Shown in pieces: positions 7,252-14,444 of a DNA stretch of 14,937 bases. Position numbers and translations under genes: made by a program. The notes under the pieces were generated by a model. That model made no database searches. It had not been told where the DNA came from and was given only the letters and a program-made list of their open reading frames with translations. The stretch covers positions 1 to 14,937 of the forward strand of contig DALYLQ010000065.1 of the NCBI GenBank assembly GCA_031976225.1, in the 5' to 3' direction. Source of the DNA: UBA10646 sp003456175. GTDB taxonomy: Bacteria; Bacteroidota; Bacteroidia; Chitinophagales; Chitinophagaceae. Numbering within the stretch: position 1 is the first letter of the stretch; each line of letters begins with the position of its first letter.

Positions 7252-7302
7252 TTATTTCATAGATGGTTAATACTGCAAGAATTTTGCAATACAAATGTTA
7301 CC

Positions 7303-7330
7303 AAAGCCCCTCCAAGAATGAAGGGGCTTT
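7303..7330 (+). terminator. Rho-independent terminator after abiH
   Basis: AAAGCCCCT (7303-7311) pairs with AGGGGCTTT (7322-7330), a 9-bp stem with a GC core and a short T-rich 3' side. It lies 51 bases after the abiH stop and marks the right edge of the cargo block. Confidence 0.75.
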
Positions 7331-7413
7331 ATTGTGCCTACTATGAATCCTATGGAATACAAATCTATACTAATTTTTTTAGCGAAATGAAACAAATTAA
7401 CAACATTGTGTTA

Positions 7414-7421
7414 TAGATTTG
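7414..7421 (+). promoter_or_regulatory. Candidate -7 promoter box for the ParB-cupin-PP-loop cassette
   Basis: TAGATTTG fully matches TAnnTTTG and lies 7 bases before the ATG at 7429. A transcript starting at the usual distance would have almost no leader. No clear -33 element is seen. Confidence 0.5.
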
Positions 7422-7428
7422 CGTCACG

Positions 7429-8034
7429 ATGGCAACCAAAGAAATCCCACTATCCCTCGTTTCGATTAATCCGAAAAACCCTCGGAGCATTGCTCCACAT
7501 GATTTTGACGACCTGGTGAAGTCGCTCAAACATGACCCCGAGATCATGACGGTAAACCCCTTGGTGGTGCACTCTCGTAAAAACATGATGTTGCTTGCTG
7601 GTGAACAACGGTACAAAGCCTTGCTTGAGCTTGGCTATGAAACCATCCCCAGTAACTGGATCATCTACGGAGATACACTTACCGAGGAACAACGCGAAAA
7701 ATTCGTTTTGTTGGATAACAATCACTCGGGGGTGTGGGATATCCAATTATTAAATGATGATTGGGGTGCTCAAATCAAAGATTGGGGCATCAAACTAAAG
7801 GGTGTTGAACTCAATATCGACATTCCTGACCTGTTGCCAACGGAACCAGCTTCAAAAGAGCCTAGTAGCAAACCATCGGCAACCCACGACGATTATGCAG
7901 TATTTGAACTAACAATGCTGCACGACAACAAAACCAAATTAACCAAAGCGCTCAATTTCATTAAAGAAGAAAACAATTTGGAAAAGCTTGAGGATGCTAT
8001 GATGTGGCTTATTGAAGACATAGACGTGTCTTAA
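7429..8034 (+). CDS. ParB/sulfiredoxin-fold protein (first of two)
   Basis: This 201-residue protein has an N-terminal ParB-like domain: IPLSLVSINPKNPRSI (6-21), DLVKSLKHDP (28-37), NPLVVHS (43-49) and the signature GEQRYKALLELG (58-69), which corresponds to the nucleotide-binding GxxRxxA motif of ParB CTPases. It lacks the DNA-binding HTH of plasmid ParB proteins; residues 134-150 form a Ser/Pro/Lys-rich linker and the C-terminus is acidic. It is not likely to be a partition protein, since no ParA or parS-like site is present. It starts a four-gene run with 12-, 27- and 59-base gaps that ends with a second ParB-fold gene. Confidence 0.85.
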   Translation: MATKEIPLSLVSINPKNPRSIAPHDFDDLVKSLKHDPEIMTVNPLVVHSRKNMMLLAGEQRYKALLELGYETIPSNWIIYGDTLTEEQREKFVLLDNNHSGVWDIQLLNDDWGAQIKDWGIKLKGVELNIDIPDLLPTEPASKEPSSKPSATHDDYAVFELTMLHDNKTKLTKALNFIKEENNLEKLEDAMMWLIEDIDVS

Positions 8035-8046
8035 CCCAATTATCAT

Positions 8047-8751
8047 ATGAACCCAGCTTTTTCAGCCTTTCAGTGGCATGGTGGACTATTAGCCGACCAT
8101 TCTACCGACACCTTTCCAACCCGATTACATGCTTTGGTAGGGCAACAAACTTTCTTAACAAAAGAGGGTAGTACCTACTTCATCTACCAATTTGAGGGTA
8201 GCAGCACTATTCATGGCGATGCAGTACACCATTTACCGAAAGGTTATTATGCATCTGTTGTGAACGGTTACACCATTACCGGCAACAGTGCTGCCAAAGC
8301 CATCATTATTGAACGCCAAAACTTTCATGGTGTGTTACTCATTGGTGGACCAGTAGAAGAAAAAGGGCGCCTCAAATACATTGATGGTTGCACCGATTCG
8401 CTATTGATACCACCCGTAAAGTTTGGCGATGCATGCCTTAACCACTTACATTTTCCACCCGGTATTTATCAAACCATGCACACGCATCCATCCATCAGAG
8501 TGGGTGTAGTAATTCGTGGGGCTGGAGAATGTGTTACCCCTTACGGTAAAATTCCACTCGTGCCAGGTACCATCTTTATCATTCATACGGATGGCCCACA
8601 CTGTTTTAAAACAGATACCTCTACCATGGATGTGATCGCATATCACCCCGATAGCGATTTTGGTCCTAAAGATGAAGAACACCCTATGATTAACAGAACG
8701 ATTGTAGATGGTGTTTCTGCCAAACATATTGATGCTATCCGCACCCAATAA
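8047..8751 (+). CDS. Cupin-fold protein
   Basis: The 234-residue protein carries a C-terminal cupin barrel. Motif 1 is PGIYQTMHTHPSIRVGVVIRG, with H-x-H in HTH but without the usual glutamate at the expected spacing. Motif 2 is IPLVPGTIFIIHTDGPHCF, with the PG turn and two histidines. An MDVIAYHPDSDFGP strand follows. The three or four histidines could hold a metal, so an oxygenase or isomerase-like activity on a small molecule or modified base is possible, but many cupins only bind ligand. The N-terminal half may be a degenerate second cupin, since it shows a similar FEGSSTIHGD...LPKGYYASV pattern. It lies 12 bases after the first ParB-fold gene and 27 before the PP-loop gene. Confidence 0.8.
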   Translation: MNPAFSAFQWHGGLLADHSTDTFPTRLHALVGQQTFLTKEGSTYFIYQFEGSSTIHGDAVHHLPKGYYASVVNGYTITGNSAAKAIIIERQNFHGVLLIGGPVEEKGRLKYIDGCTDSLLIPPVKFGDACLNHLHFPPGIYQTMHTHPSIRVGVVIRGAGECVTPYGKIPLVPGTIFIIHTDGPHCFKTDTSTMDVIAYHPDSDFGPKDEEHPMINRTIVDGVSAKHIDAIRTQ

Positions 8752-8778
8752 CCCGTTTTAAACCAATATCCAAACCCC

Positions 8779-9948
8779 ATGAAAGTCCGCCAAAAGCGGT
8801 ACCTCGACCAAGATGTGTACGAGGCCGCCAAAGAGCGGGTACGTTTCTGCTACCGGAACTACGATAAAGTTATTGTATCGTTTTCCGGTGGCAAAGACAG
8901 TACGGCCGTTCTCAACCTCACCATTGAAGTAGCTAGAGAACTCAACAAGCTACCAGTACATGCCATTTTTGTTGACGAAGAAGCCATACACCCAACAACC
9001 GTTGAGTATGTAGAGCGTGTACGGAACAACCCCGATGTATTTTTAGAGTGGTACTGCTTGCCTGTAAAACATAGAAATGCTTGCAGCAATGATCAGCCTT
9101 ATTGGTATTGTTGGCACCCTGAAGAAAAAGACTTGTGGGTAAGAGCTTTACCGTCTTATGGTATCACCTCGCATCCAACTTTTGTTTTCGGACAGTCGTT
9201 TCAAGATTGGATGAGTTCGGCTTATGGCCCAGAACACGGAAAAGTAGTCTACCTCACAGGCATTCGCACCCAAGAAAGCTTACGACGTTACCGAGTGATT
9301 GCCACCAAGAAGAATGATGCTTTTGTAACCACCCACGCGGAGTTCAAAAATGCTTATCGTGCATTCCCGATCTACGACTGGAGTAGTGAAGATGTGTGGA
9401 AACTGGTACAAATCAACAACTATGATTACAACCACACGTACGACATTTTCAACAAAACATCTCTACACAATAAACTACTACACCAAAGAGTGTGCCCACC
9501 TTATGGTGAAGAACCATTGAGAGGTTTATGGATTTATGCAGAATGCTTTCCCGATTTATGGCATAAGATGTTACACCGCGTAAAAGGAGTAGCAACAGCC
9601 TGGCGCTATGCAAACACAGAACTCTATAGTAATTGGGAAAAACCTGATAACAAAACTTGGAAAGAATATTTCCACATCCTACTCAACAACTACGATCCAG
9701 AGTTTCAGAATCTGATAAAGGAAAATGTAAACCGTTTAATTCGTCAGCACTACTCCAAATCAAACCATCCGATACCTGATGATGAACCCAACCCTTTAAC
9801 AGGAGCTTCATGGCGCTTCTTTGCCAAAATAGCCCAAAAGGGAGATTTCAAGGGAAGGCAATCGCAAAACATGCTAGGAGAAGCCAAAAGAGTTATGGAC
9901 AGAAACAAATTAACCATTGAAGATGTACAGAAACTTTACGGAAAGTAA
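8779..9948 (+). CDS. PAPS reductase-like PP-loop ATPase (IbrA / DUF3440 type)
   Basis: The 389-residue protein has the PP-loop SFSGGKDST (34-42), which binds ATP alpha/beta phosphates, then GIRTQESLRR (161-170) and FPIYDWSSEDVWKLV (196-210), the order seen in the PAPS reductase/sulfurtransferase superfamily. The C-terminal part (VCPPYGEEPLRGLW, 238-251, and a helical tail) follows the IbrA-like/DUF3440 branch rather than CysH, and a CysH catalytic C-terminal cysteine motif is not seen. It probably adenylates a substrate rather than reducing PAPS. In E. coli, IbrA works together with IbrB, a ParB-fold partner, to control eib genes; here an IbrB-like gene lies 59 bases downstream, which supports a functional pair. 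Start ATG at 8779 gives the full N-terminus before the PP-loop. Confidence 0.88.
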   Translation: MKVRQKRYLDQDVYEAAKERVRFCYRNYDKVIVSFSGGKDSTAVLNLTIEVARELNKLPVHAIFVDEEAIHPTTVEYVERVRNNPDVFLEWYCLPVKHRNACSNDQPYWYCWHPEEKDLWVRALPSYGITSHPTFVFGQSFQDWMSSAYGPEHGKVVYLTGIRTQESLRRYRVIATKKNDAFVTTHAEFKNAYRAFPIYDWSSEDVWKLVQINNYDYNHTYDIFNKTSLHNKLLHQRVCPPYGEEPLRGLWIYAECFPDLWHKMLHRVKGVATAWRYANTELYSNWEKPDNKTWKEYFHILLNNYDPEFQNLIKENVNRLIRQHYSKSNHPIPDDEPNPLTGASWRFFAKIAQKGDFKGRQSQNMLGEAKRVMDRNKLTIEDVQKLYGK

Positions 9949-10007
9949 CAATAGCAGCTTTTAGAATAGCTACACCTACAAATATTTTTCAAATAAAATC
10001 CAACTTT

Positions 10008-10592
10008 ATGAAAGCCTGTTGCTTCAATCATTTACCGGAAGGTATTAAAGCCAAAATTGTACATCAACCCATTAGCAACATTAATTGGGTACATCGGGAT
10101 GAACTGAACCCCAACCTATACAACCCGAATAAAATGGCACCACCAGAGCTAAACCTTCTTGTGGAGTCAATTACAAAAGATGGTTGGTTATTTCCGATAC
10201 TAATACTGCCAAAGGATGTGCACATTGAAGGCTTAACAGACAATGCCAACAAAAACCGATACACCATTATTGACGGTTTCCACCGATATACGACCAGTGG
10301 AAACCCAAAAGTGTATGCACTCACCGATGGATTTGTACCTGTAGTAACCCCATCAGGTACCGACCATATTGCAACTACTGTTCGGATGAATAGAGTGAAA
10401 GGCACACACACCGTATTAGGAATGGCCGACATCATTCAACTATTGTTAGAACAAGGTAAAACCCTTGAATACATTATGCAGGAATACGGCATGGAAGCAG
10501 AAGAAGTGTACCGATTAGCCAATAGAAAGGGCATTCCAAAGACCGAAATCATCACCGATGCAAGCTTTAGCAAAGCTTGGACACCTAGCTAA
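10008..10592 (+). CDS. IbrB-like ParB-fold protein (second of two)
   Basis: The 194-residue protein has a ParB/sulfiredoxin core: ISNINWVHRDELNPNLYNPN (22-41), LLVESITKDGWLFPILI (50-66) and YTIIDGFHRY (85-94), the last replacing the usual GxxR-x-x-A box with IDGFHRY. RMNRVKGTHTVLGMADI (126-142) is strongly reminiscent of IbrB-type proteins, and residues 137-176 form an HTH-like segment (YIMQEYGMEAEEVYRLANRK). Unlike the first ParB-fold gene it therefore carries its own putative DNA-binding part. It follows the IbrA-like gene, matching the known ibrA-ibrB pairing. It is the last gene before the packaging operon. Confidence 0.82.
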   Translation: MKACCFNHLPEGIKAKIVHQPISNINWVHRDELNPNLYNPNKMAPPELNLLVESITKDGWLFPILILPKDVHIEGLTDNANKNRYTIIDGFHRYTTSGNPKVYALTDGFVPVVTPSGTDHIATTVRMNRVKGTHTVLGMADIIQLLLEQGKTLEYIMQEYGMEAEEVYRLANRKGIPKTEIITDASFSKAWTPS

Positions 10593-10644
10593 AACTAAGG
10601 TTGTAGACACTCCATCATAAAAACTGTGGTTGTTCTGTGGTTTC

Positions 10645-10672
10645 AATTTAATTATTTGTGAATTAAATTAGC
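10645..10672 (+). promoter_or_regulatory. Shared late-promoter-like motif, copy 1
   Basis: AATTTAATTA, 10 bases, then AAATTAGC; the same two blocks with identical spacing recur at 12863-12890. In this copy the sequence also forms a perfect 9-bp inverted repeat (10645-10653 and 10661-10669). It lies just upstream of the terminase operon. Confidence 0.5.
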
Positions 10673-10676
10673 TTTG
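10669..10676 (+). promoter_or_regulatory. Candidate -7 promoter box for the terminase operon
   Basis: TAGCTTTG is a full match to TAnnTTTG and ends only 4 bases before the ATG at 10681, so the transcript may be leaderless. It overlaps the right arm of the inverted repeat at 10645-10669. Confidence 0.5.
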
Positions 10677-10680
10677 TGCT

Positions 10681-11139
10681 ATGGCAATAAAAAAGCGCAG
10701 AAAGAACCCAAGGAAACCACTTAGTGACAAAGAGCTCGCTAACCTTAAACCATTTCAGAAAGGTGATGACCCTAGAAGAAACATTAAGGGTAGGCCAAAG
10801 AAGAACATTCACGAGTTAGAAGAAGTGATTGGTATTCAGTTTTCTATTGCACTTACCAAAGCGGATAAGTATCAGATTATTGAAAGCATGTTGGAAACTC
10901 CGTTGGATGAGCTTAAGAAAATTGCTGAGAACAAAGAATGTCCTGCATTTATGGTAAACGTTGCAACAGCGATTGTTGCAGACATTCAAGCGGGCGAAAC
11001 CACCACTATGGATAGGTTGCTTGATAGATTTTTTGGCAAGGCTAAAGCTGATAGCATCATTATTAAGGATGATGGAACAGTAGCTGCTGTAGTAAATCAA
11101 GAATCAACTTTACTTATCCTTCCATCGAATGGACGTTAA
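10681..11139 (+). CDS. Putative small terminase subunit (DUF5681-like N-terminus)
   Basis: The 152-residue product has a very basic N-terminus (KKRRKNPRKP) and then LKPFQKGDDPRRNIKGRPKK (22-41), a pattern resembling the GxSGNPxGRPKG box of DUF5681 proteins that often precede phage terminases. A helical region follows (45-118), ending with a GETTTMDRLLDRFFGKAKAD stretch seen in small-terminase-like proteins. Its stop overlaps the start of the large terminase by 11 bases, so translation is probably coupled. Role inferred from position and composition: DNA recognition for packaging. Candidate promoter immediately upstream. Confidence 0.65.
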   Translation: MAIKKRRKNPRKPLSDKELANLKPFQKGDDPRRNIKGRPKKNIHELEEVIGIQFSIALTKADKYQIIESMLETPLDELKKIAENKECPAFMVNVATAIVADIQAGETTTMDRLLDRFFGKAKADSIIIKDDGTVAAVVNQESTLLILPSNGR

Positions 11140-12785
11140 TAGTTTTACACGAACCATACGACCGCAGGAAGGTTTTCAAGCCGACTTTCTATCTACCTCC
11201 GCAGATATTGCCATTGGCGGAGGAGCAGCGGGAGCCGGTAAGACTTTTGCAGCCATACTAGAGCCACTACGCTACCATCAAACTCCTAACTTCTCAGCAA
11301 CTATATTCAGAAGAAACATCCCTCAAATAACCATGCAAGGCGGTTTGAGGGATGAATCGCTGAAAATATACCCTTCGTTTAAAGGCCGTTTCTCCAACCA
11401 ATCACTTAAATGGTATTTCCCTTCAGGTGCATCCGTTAAAATGACGCATCTGGAGCATGACAACACTGTGTACAACCATCAGGGTGGACAGTACACACTA
11501 ATCATATTTGATGAGCTTACCCATTTCAGCAAGTTTCAGTTCTTCTATATGCTCACTCGTAACCGTTCAACGTGTGGGGTGAAGCCATACGTTAGAGCTA
11601 CTTGTAACCCCGACCCCGATAGTNNNNNNNNNNGAGCGTGGTGTGTGGTTGAAGCTGGCTCGCAGCGAGAAAGAGGCTTACACGGGTAGGAACTCCGATA
11701 GTTGGCTTGCTGATTTTTTAGAATGGTGGATTGAGCAGGATAGCAAAAGCCCAAATTTTGGATTTCCAATACCTGAACGTGCAGGAAAGCTTCGGTATAT
11801 GCTGAAGTATAATGACGACATTATTTGGGGTGACAGTAAAGCTGAAGTATACAACCTTGTGCCTAGTGATTATTGGGCTCAACTACCGCCAGGTGTGAAC
11901 CCTGCTGATTTAATCAAATCAGTAACATTCATACCAGGTTCTATCTATCAAAACAGGGAGCTTCTGAAGGTGAACCCCGAATACTTGGGTAACCTCATGA
12001 GCCAAGATGAACAAACCAAAAGCCAATTGTTATTTGGTAACTGGAAAATACGCAGTGACGGTAGTAGCTTATTTAAAGCGGTTCCCATCCAAGATTTGTT
12101 TACCAACTATGCACCCATTAGCGAGGCACGTTGTATTACCTGTGATGCAGCTAGGTATGGCAATGACCTTGCAGTAATATTTGTTTGGCGTGGTTGGCAT
12201 GTGATTAAGATTATCATATTCACGAAAAGTGATGATACCGAACTGTTTATGGCCATTGAACAGGAGCGTAAACGTTATTCAATACCTGTTTCTAAAGTAG
12301 TTGTAGACCAACAAGGGGTAGGAGATGGGCTAGTAAAACTTGGTCGTTATCGTGGCTTCAATGGTGGCGCAAGACCATTGCCTGATCCGAAAACGCGTAT
12401 TGTTGAAAACTATGAAGACTTAAAAACTCAATGTTTTTACAGGTCGGCTCAGAGGGTTAATGATAATTATGTAGCCATATCAATCAGCAATGAAACAGTT
12501 GTTGTGGATGGAGTTCATACAGCCAAGTTTAAACTAAAAGGTAAGCTAGTAGAAGTTAAAGACTTGATAGCCCAAGACCTGAGAGCTATTAAACGTATTG
12601 ACCCCGATTTGAATAAGAAAATGCGTATCAATAAAAAAGATGAACAACGCAAAATACTAGGCCGCTCACCAGACTTCGCAGATACACTTTCAATGCGTGA
12701 AGTAATTGAATTGGATGGTAACGGTCTTGCTGTATCTGAATCAACAGCTGATGAAAATTCTCTTTTAGATAGCCTCGACTTCTAG
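11129..12785 (+). CDS. terL: Terminase large subunit (broken by assembly gap)
   Basis: The first 165 codons give the ATPase half: Walker A GGGAAGAGKT (30-39), Walker B LIIFDE (124-129) and coupling motif RATCNPDPDS (156-165). After a 10-N gap the frame is shifted by +1 and continues to 12785 with the family's WLADFLEWW and FPIPERAGKLRYM blocks, then the RNase H-like nuclease: CDAARYGNDLAVIF with the first Asp, VVVDQQGVGDGL with the second and GRSPDFADTLS with the third. Both halves are intact by motif, so the protein is probably functional, with the shift caused by the placeholder length. The join contains extra residues not expected in the family, between CNPDPDS and WLADF (see the 11624-11702 entry). 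It packages DNA into proheads and cuts the concatemer. Confidence 0.92.
11624..11633. other. Assembly gap of 10 N
   Basis: Ten unknown bases inside terL. Ten is a common minimum placeholder in scaffolds, so the real gap length is unknown; the reading frame is off by one across it. Confidence 0.98.
11624..11702. other. Extra segment in terL flanked by 8-bp direct repeat
   Basis: CCGATAGT occurs right before the gap (11616-11623) and again at 11695-11702, directly before the codons for WLADFLEWW. Removing 11624-11702 would join CNPDPDS to WLADF, which is what related terminases look like. The known 61 bases between gap and second repeat are open in the terL frame and contain a CTCGC-A-GCGAG palindrome. 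It could be an insertion with target duplication or a scaffolding artefact. Confidence 0.5.
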
Positions 12786-12791
12786 CAAAAA

Positions 12792-12818
12792 CGCCCGTTG
12801 CTGGTGAGGCAACGGGCG
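12792..12818 (-). terminator. GC-rich hairpin after terL, terminator-like on the - strand
   Basis: CGCCCGTTGC (12792-12801) pairs perfectly with GCAACGGGCG (12809-12818) around a 7-base loop. The T tract is on the - strand side (AAAAA at 12787-12791 on +), so by sequence it is an intrinsic terminator for leftward transcripts. On the + strand it may still pause polymerase or protect the terL mRNA 3' end. Confidence 0.55.
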
Positions 12819-12862
12819 GGCAACCAAATACTACTAACCCATGTAGTGGGTGCAATGTAGTT

Positions 12863-12890
12863 AATTTAATTACTTTTATATCAAATTAGC
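12863..12890 (+). promoter_or_regulatory. Shared late-promoter-like motif, copy 2
   Basis: AATTTAATTA, 10 bases, AAATTAGC, identical in both blocks and spacing to 10645-10672. The ATG at 12912 follows 21 bases later. A TACTTTTA at 12871-12878 is one base off the TAnnTTTG box. Confidence 0.5.
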
Positions 12891-12911
12891 AACATTAAAA
12901 TTATAAAAACC

Positions 12912-13556
12912 ATGAGCCCAAAAGTATTAGAAGCCGCACAGGCAGTGATTCAAAGCCTAGAATCGACTAAGGATGCTATTCTTGTTATTTGTGAAGATGA
13001 ACAAATGCTGTTCGCAGTAGCTAATCGTTGCGACATACAGCTAAAGCAAATGGCCAATAGCATCCGACACCAATTCGGATTAAAGGTGGAAGCCAACACC
13101 ACGCCAATTCACTTTGAACCGTTAACGCAATTAGAGGGTAGAGATTTAACAGTGCTTGCTACAAGTGAGAAAGTTGACACAGAACCAACTAACGATGAAC
13201 TTGAAACCTTGAAAGAAAAGGTGTTAGCACTAGAGAAAAGCTTTAGAGGTAATTCTAAAAACGAAACACTGTTGAGCCGCATTAAGACCAACGAAGATGT
13301 ATTAGCAATTAGAGGTTTAGCGAAAAAATGGAAGGTTTCAGATTTTGAAAGCGTTGCTATTGACATTGCCCTCATTGAAGATATCCGCAACCGTATTTAT
13401 GCGGATGACCTTGTAAAGGAGGGAGATGTTTCAGCGCTGATTGCATTAATCAATCAAGCGGATACAAAGGAGAAAGTTCTTGAGTTAACCGCAGGGAACG
13501 AAAATGAAAAAGTACAAAAAGCGGCCATGGATCGTGTAATTGAATTAGGAGAATAG
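12912..13556 (+). CDS. Unknown phage protein, helical, downstream of terminase
   Basis: I do not recognise this 214-residue protein. The N-terminal part (VLEAAQAVIQSL, then LVICEDEQMLFAVANRCD) looks like a small alpha/beta domain. Residues 93-118 (NDELETLKEKVLALEKSFRG) are a likely coiled coil, and the rest is helical and acidic with repeated Ala/Glu/Lys. No signal peptide or membrane span is seen. It opens a new transcription unit after the hairpin and is followed, one base after its stop, by the next gene, so it probably belongs to the virion assembly operon. A structural or assembly role is inferred only from position. Confidence 0.75.
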   Translation: MSPKVLEAAQAVIQSLESTKDAILVICEDEQMLFAVANRCDIQLKQMANSIRHQFGLKVEANTTPIHFEPLTQLEGRDLTVLATSEKVDTEPTNDELETLKEKVLALEKSFRGNSKNETLLSRIKTNEDVLAIRGLAKKWKVSDFESVAIDIALIEDIRNRIYADDLVKEGDVSALIALINQADTKEKVLELTAGNENEKVQKAAMDRVIELGE

Positions 13557-13557
13557 C

Positions 13558-14238
13558 ATGCAACTAAACATCAACAATACAATTGTATCAATACCTACCA
13601 CGCTGGCCGAGATTACTCTTGGCCAGCGTATTGCATTTTTCGAGCAATACGGAAAAGCATTGGATGCCAAGCTCAAGAACATTCAAGCTACTGAAGAGGA
13701 TGAACTGAAACTGATTGCTTTAGATATGCTTGCCGATGAAAGAGCTATTGCAACCCTTGCATTCTACAGTGGCTTAACGGTTGAAGAAGTTACCAAATAT
13801 GTACCGGCAGAATACGTACTTATTATTGATGCTGTTATACAAGATTTGTTGACACAAGAAGAAACAACGCTCACTGCTGAAAGAACCATCGTTTTTGATA
13901 ATGAAGAATGGCACTTACAACCAACAGTAATCAGCCGTTCGCATCCATTAACAGCGGGTGAGTATGTAGATGCTAAACAGATTATCAAAGACCTCATTAC
14001 CGAAGAACGTAGCAGCTATGAAGTGTTGCATCGACTGGCTTGTATCTTTTTACGTAAGTACCAAGAACCATACAATCCTTTATTCGTAGAGGCTGAAAAT
14101 GAGCGGTATCAAAAGCTATTACAACTACCACTCGATGCCGCCTTACAGGTAGGTTTTTTTTTGAACAATTGGATTCAAGCATTCAAGACACATTCAGCTG
14201 CTTTAAATCTTCCAGAGGTAAGTCAGGAAGAAACCTAA
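13558..14238 (+). CDS. Putative tail-assembly chaperone, zero-frame product
   Basis: The 226-residue protein starts 1 base after the preceding stop, with an AGGAGA ribosome site at 13547-13552. It is acidic and helical: SIPTTLAEITLGQRIAFFEQYGKAL resembles the N-terminus of tail-assembly chaperones, and LAFYSGLTVEEV follows the common pattern of an ATPase-free helical bundle. Near its 3' end lies a nine-T run (14154-14162) where a -1 shift gives a longer, about 295-residue protein. A short form plus a frameshifted long form is the hallmark of lambda G/GT-type chaperones. I infer the function mainly from this arrangement; sequence similarity is weak, and the gene lies close to terL rather than before a visible tape-measure gene. 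Confidence 0.6.
   Translation: MQLNINNTIVSIPTTLAEITLGQRIAFFEQYGKALDAKLKNIQATEEDELKLIALDMLADERAIATLAFYSGLTVEEVTKYVPAEYVLIIDAVIQDLLTQEETTLTAERTIVFDNEEWHLQPTVISRSHPLTAGEYVDAKQIIKDLITEERSSYEVLHRLACIFLRKYQEPYNPLFVEAENERYQKLLQLPLDAALQVGFFLNNWIQAFKTHSAALNLPEVSQEET
14154..14162 (+). promoter_or_regulatory. Candidate -1 frameshift slippery run (T9)
   Basis: In zero frame the codons are GGT TTT TTT TTG. T-TTT-TTT at 14154-14160 lets both tRNAs re-pair perfectly after a -1 shift. A purine-rich AGGTAGG lies directly 5'. Nine Ts could equally cause transcriptional slippage. No strong downstream stem or pseudoknot is evident by eye. Confidence 0.65.
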
Positions 14239-14444
14239 CAGAACATTTCGACTTATGGGGTTGGGTACACTTCTTAACAGCCATCGCAAGAACAAAAGTT
14301 TTTGATGTTCCTGGTAGCAAAAGAAACAGTATCGACTGCGTAAGAATGGCTAAAGCTTTTGACGTATTCATTTTCACATCAGAGGAAAAAGATTTCAACG
14401 AATCACTTAACGCCGATATGGAGGCCAAATACAAAAACAAATGA
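14160..14444 (+). CDS. Frameshift extension of the putative tail-assembly chaperone
   Basis: In the -1 frame relative to the gene starting at 13558 the sequence is open from 14103 (after a TGA at 14100) to the stop at 14442-14444. No ATG or GTG occurs before or just after the T run, and the first ATG is deep inside, so independent initiation is unlikely. The 94-residue extension contains TEHFDLWGWVHFLTAIARTKVFD and a second helix RMAKAFDVFIF, which fits the W-rich helical T-domain seen in frameshifted chaperones. Its stop overlaps the next start as ATGA, so ribosomes arriving in this frame would feed translation of the downstream gene. Alternatively it is the real 3' end of one gene disrupted by a homopolymer error. 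Confidence 0.6.
   Translation, partial: FEQLDSSIQDTFSCFKSSRGKSGRNLTEHFDLWGWVHFLTAIARTKVFDVPGSKRNSIDCVRMAKAFDVFIFTSEEKDFNESLNADMEAKYKNK

Noticed and set aside
3531..7292. TGCAATAC at 3531-3538 and 7285-7292 as attachment-site repeats flanking the cargo block
   Set aside because: Only 8 bases are shared, the flanks do not match, and no integrase or recombinase is present; too short to distinguish from chance in AT-rich DNA.
7429..8034. Plasmid or prophage partition ParB
   Set aside because: There is no ParA gene, no parS-like palindrome cluster and no HTH domain in this protein.
11624..11702. Intein or group I intron in terL
   Set aside because: The visible right end lacks an intein C-terminal motif (a histidine-asparagine before the junction). 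With the direct repeat, the last exon base and last intron base would be identical, which conflicts with the U...G ends of group I introns. Missing sequence keeps this open but unsupported.
12792..12818. Ordinary + strand terminator after terL
   Set aside because: No T tract follows on the + strand; the T-rich side faces leftward, so it is recorded as a - strand terminator-like hairpin instead.
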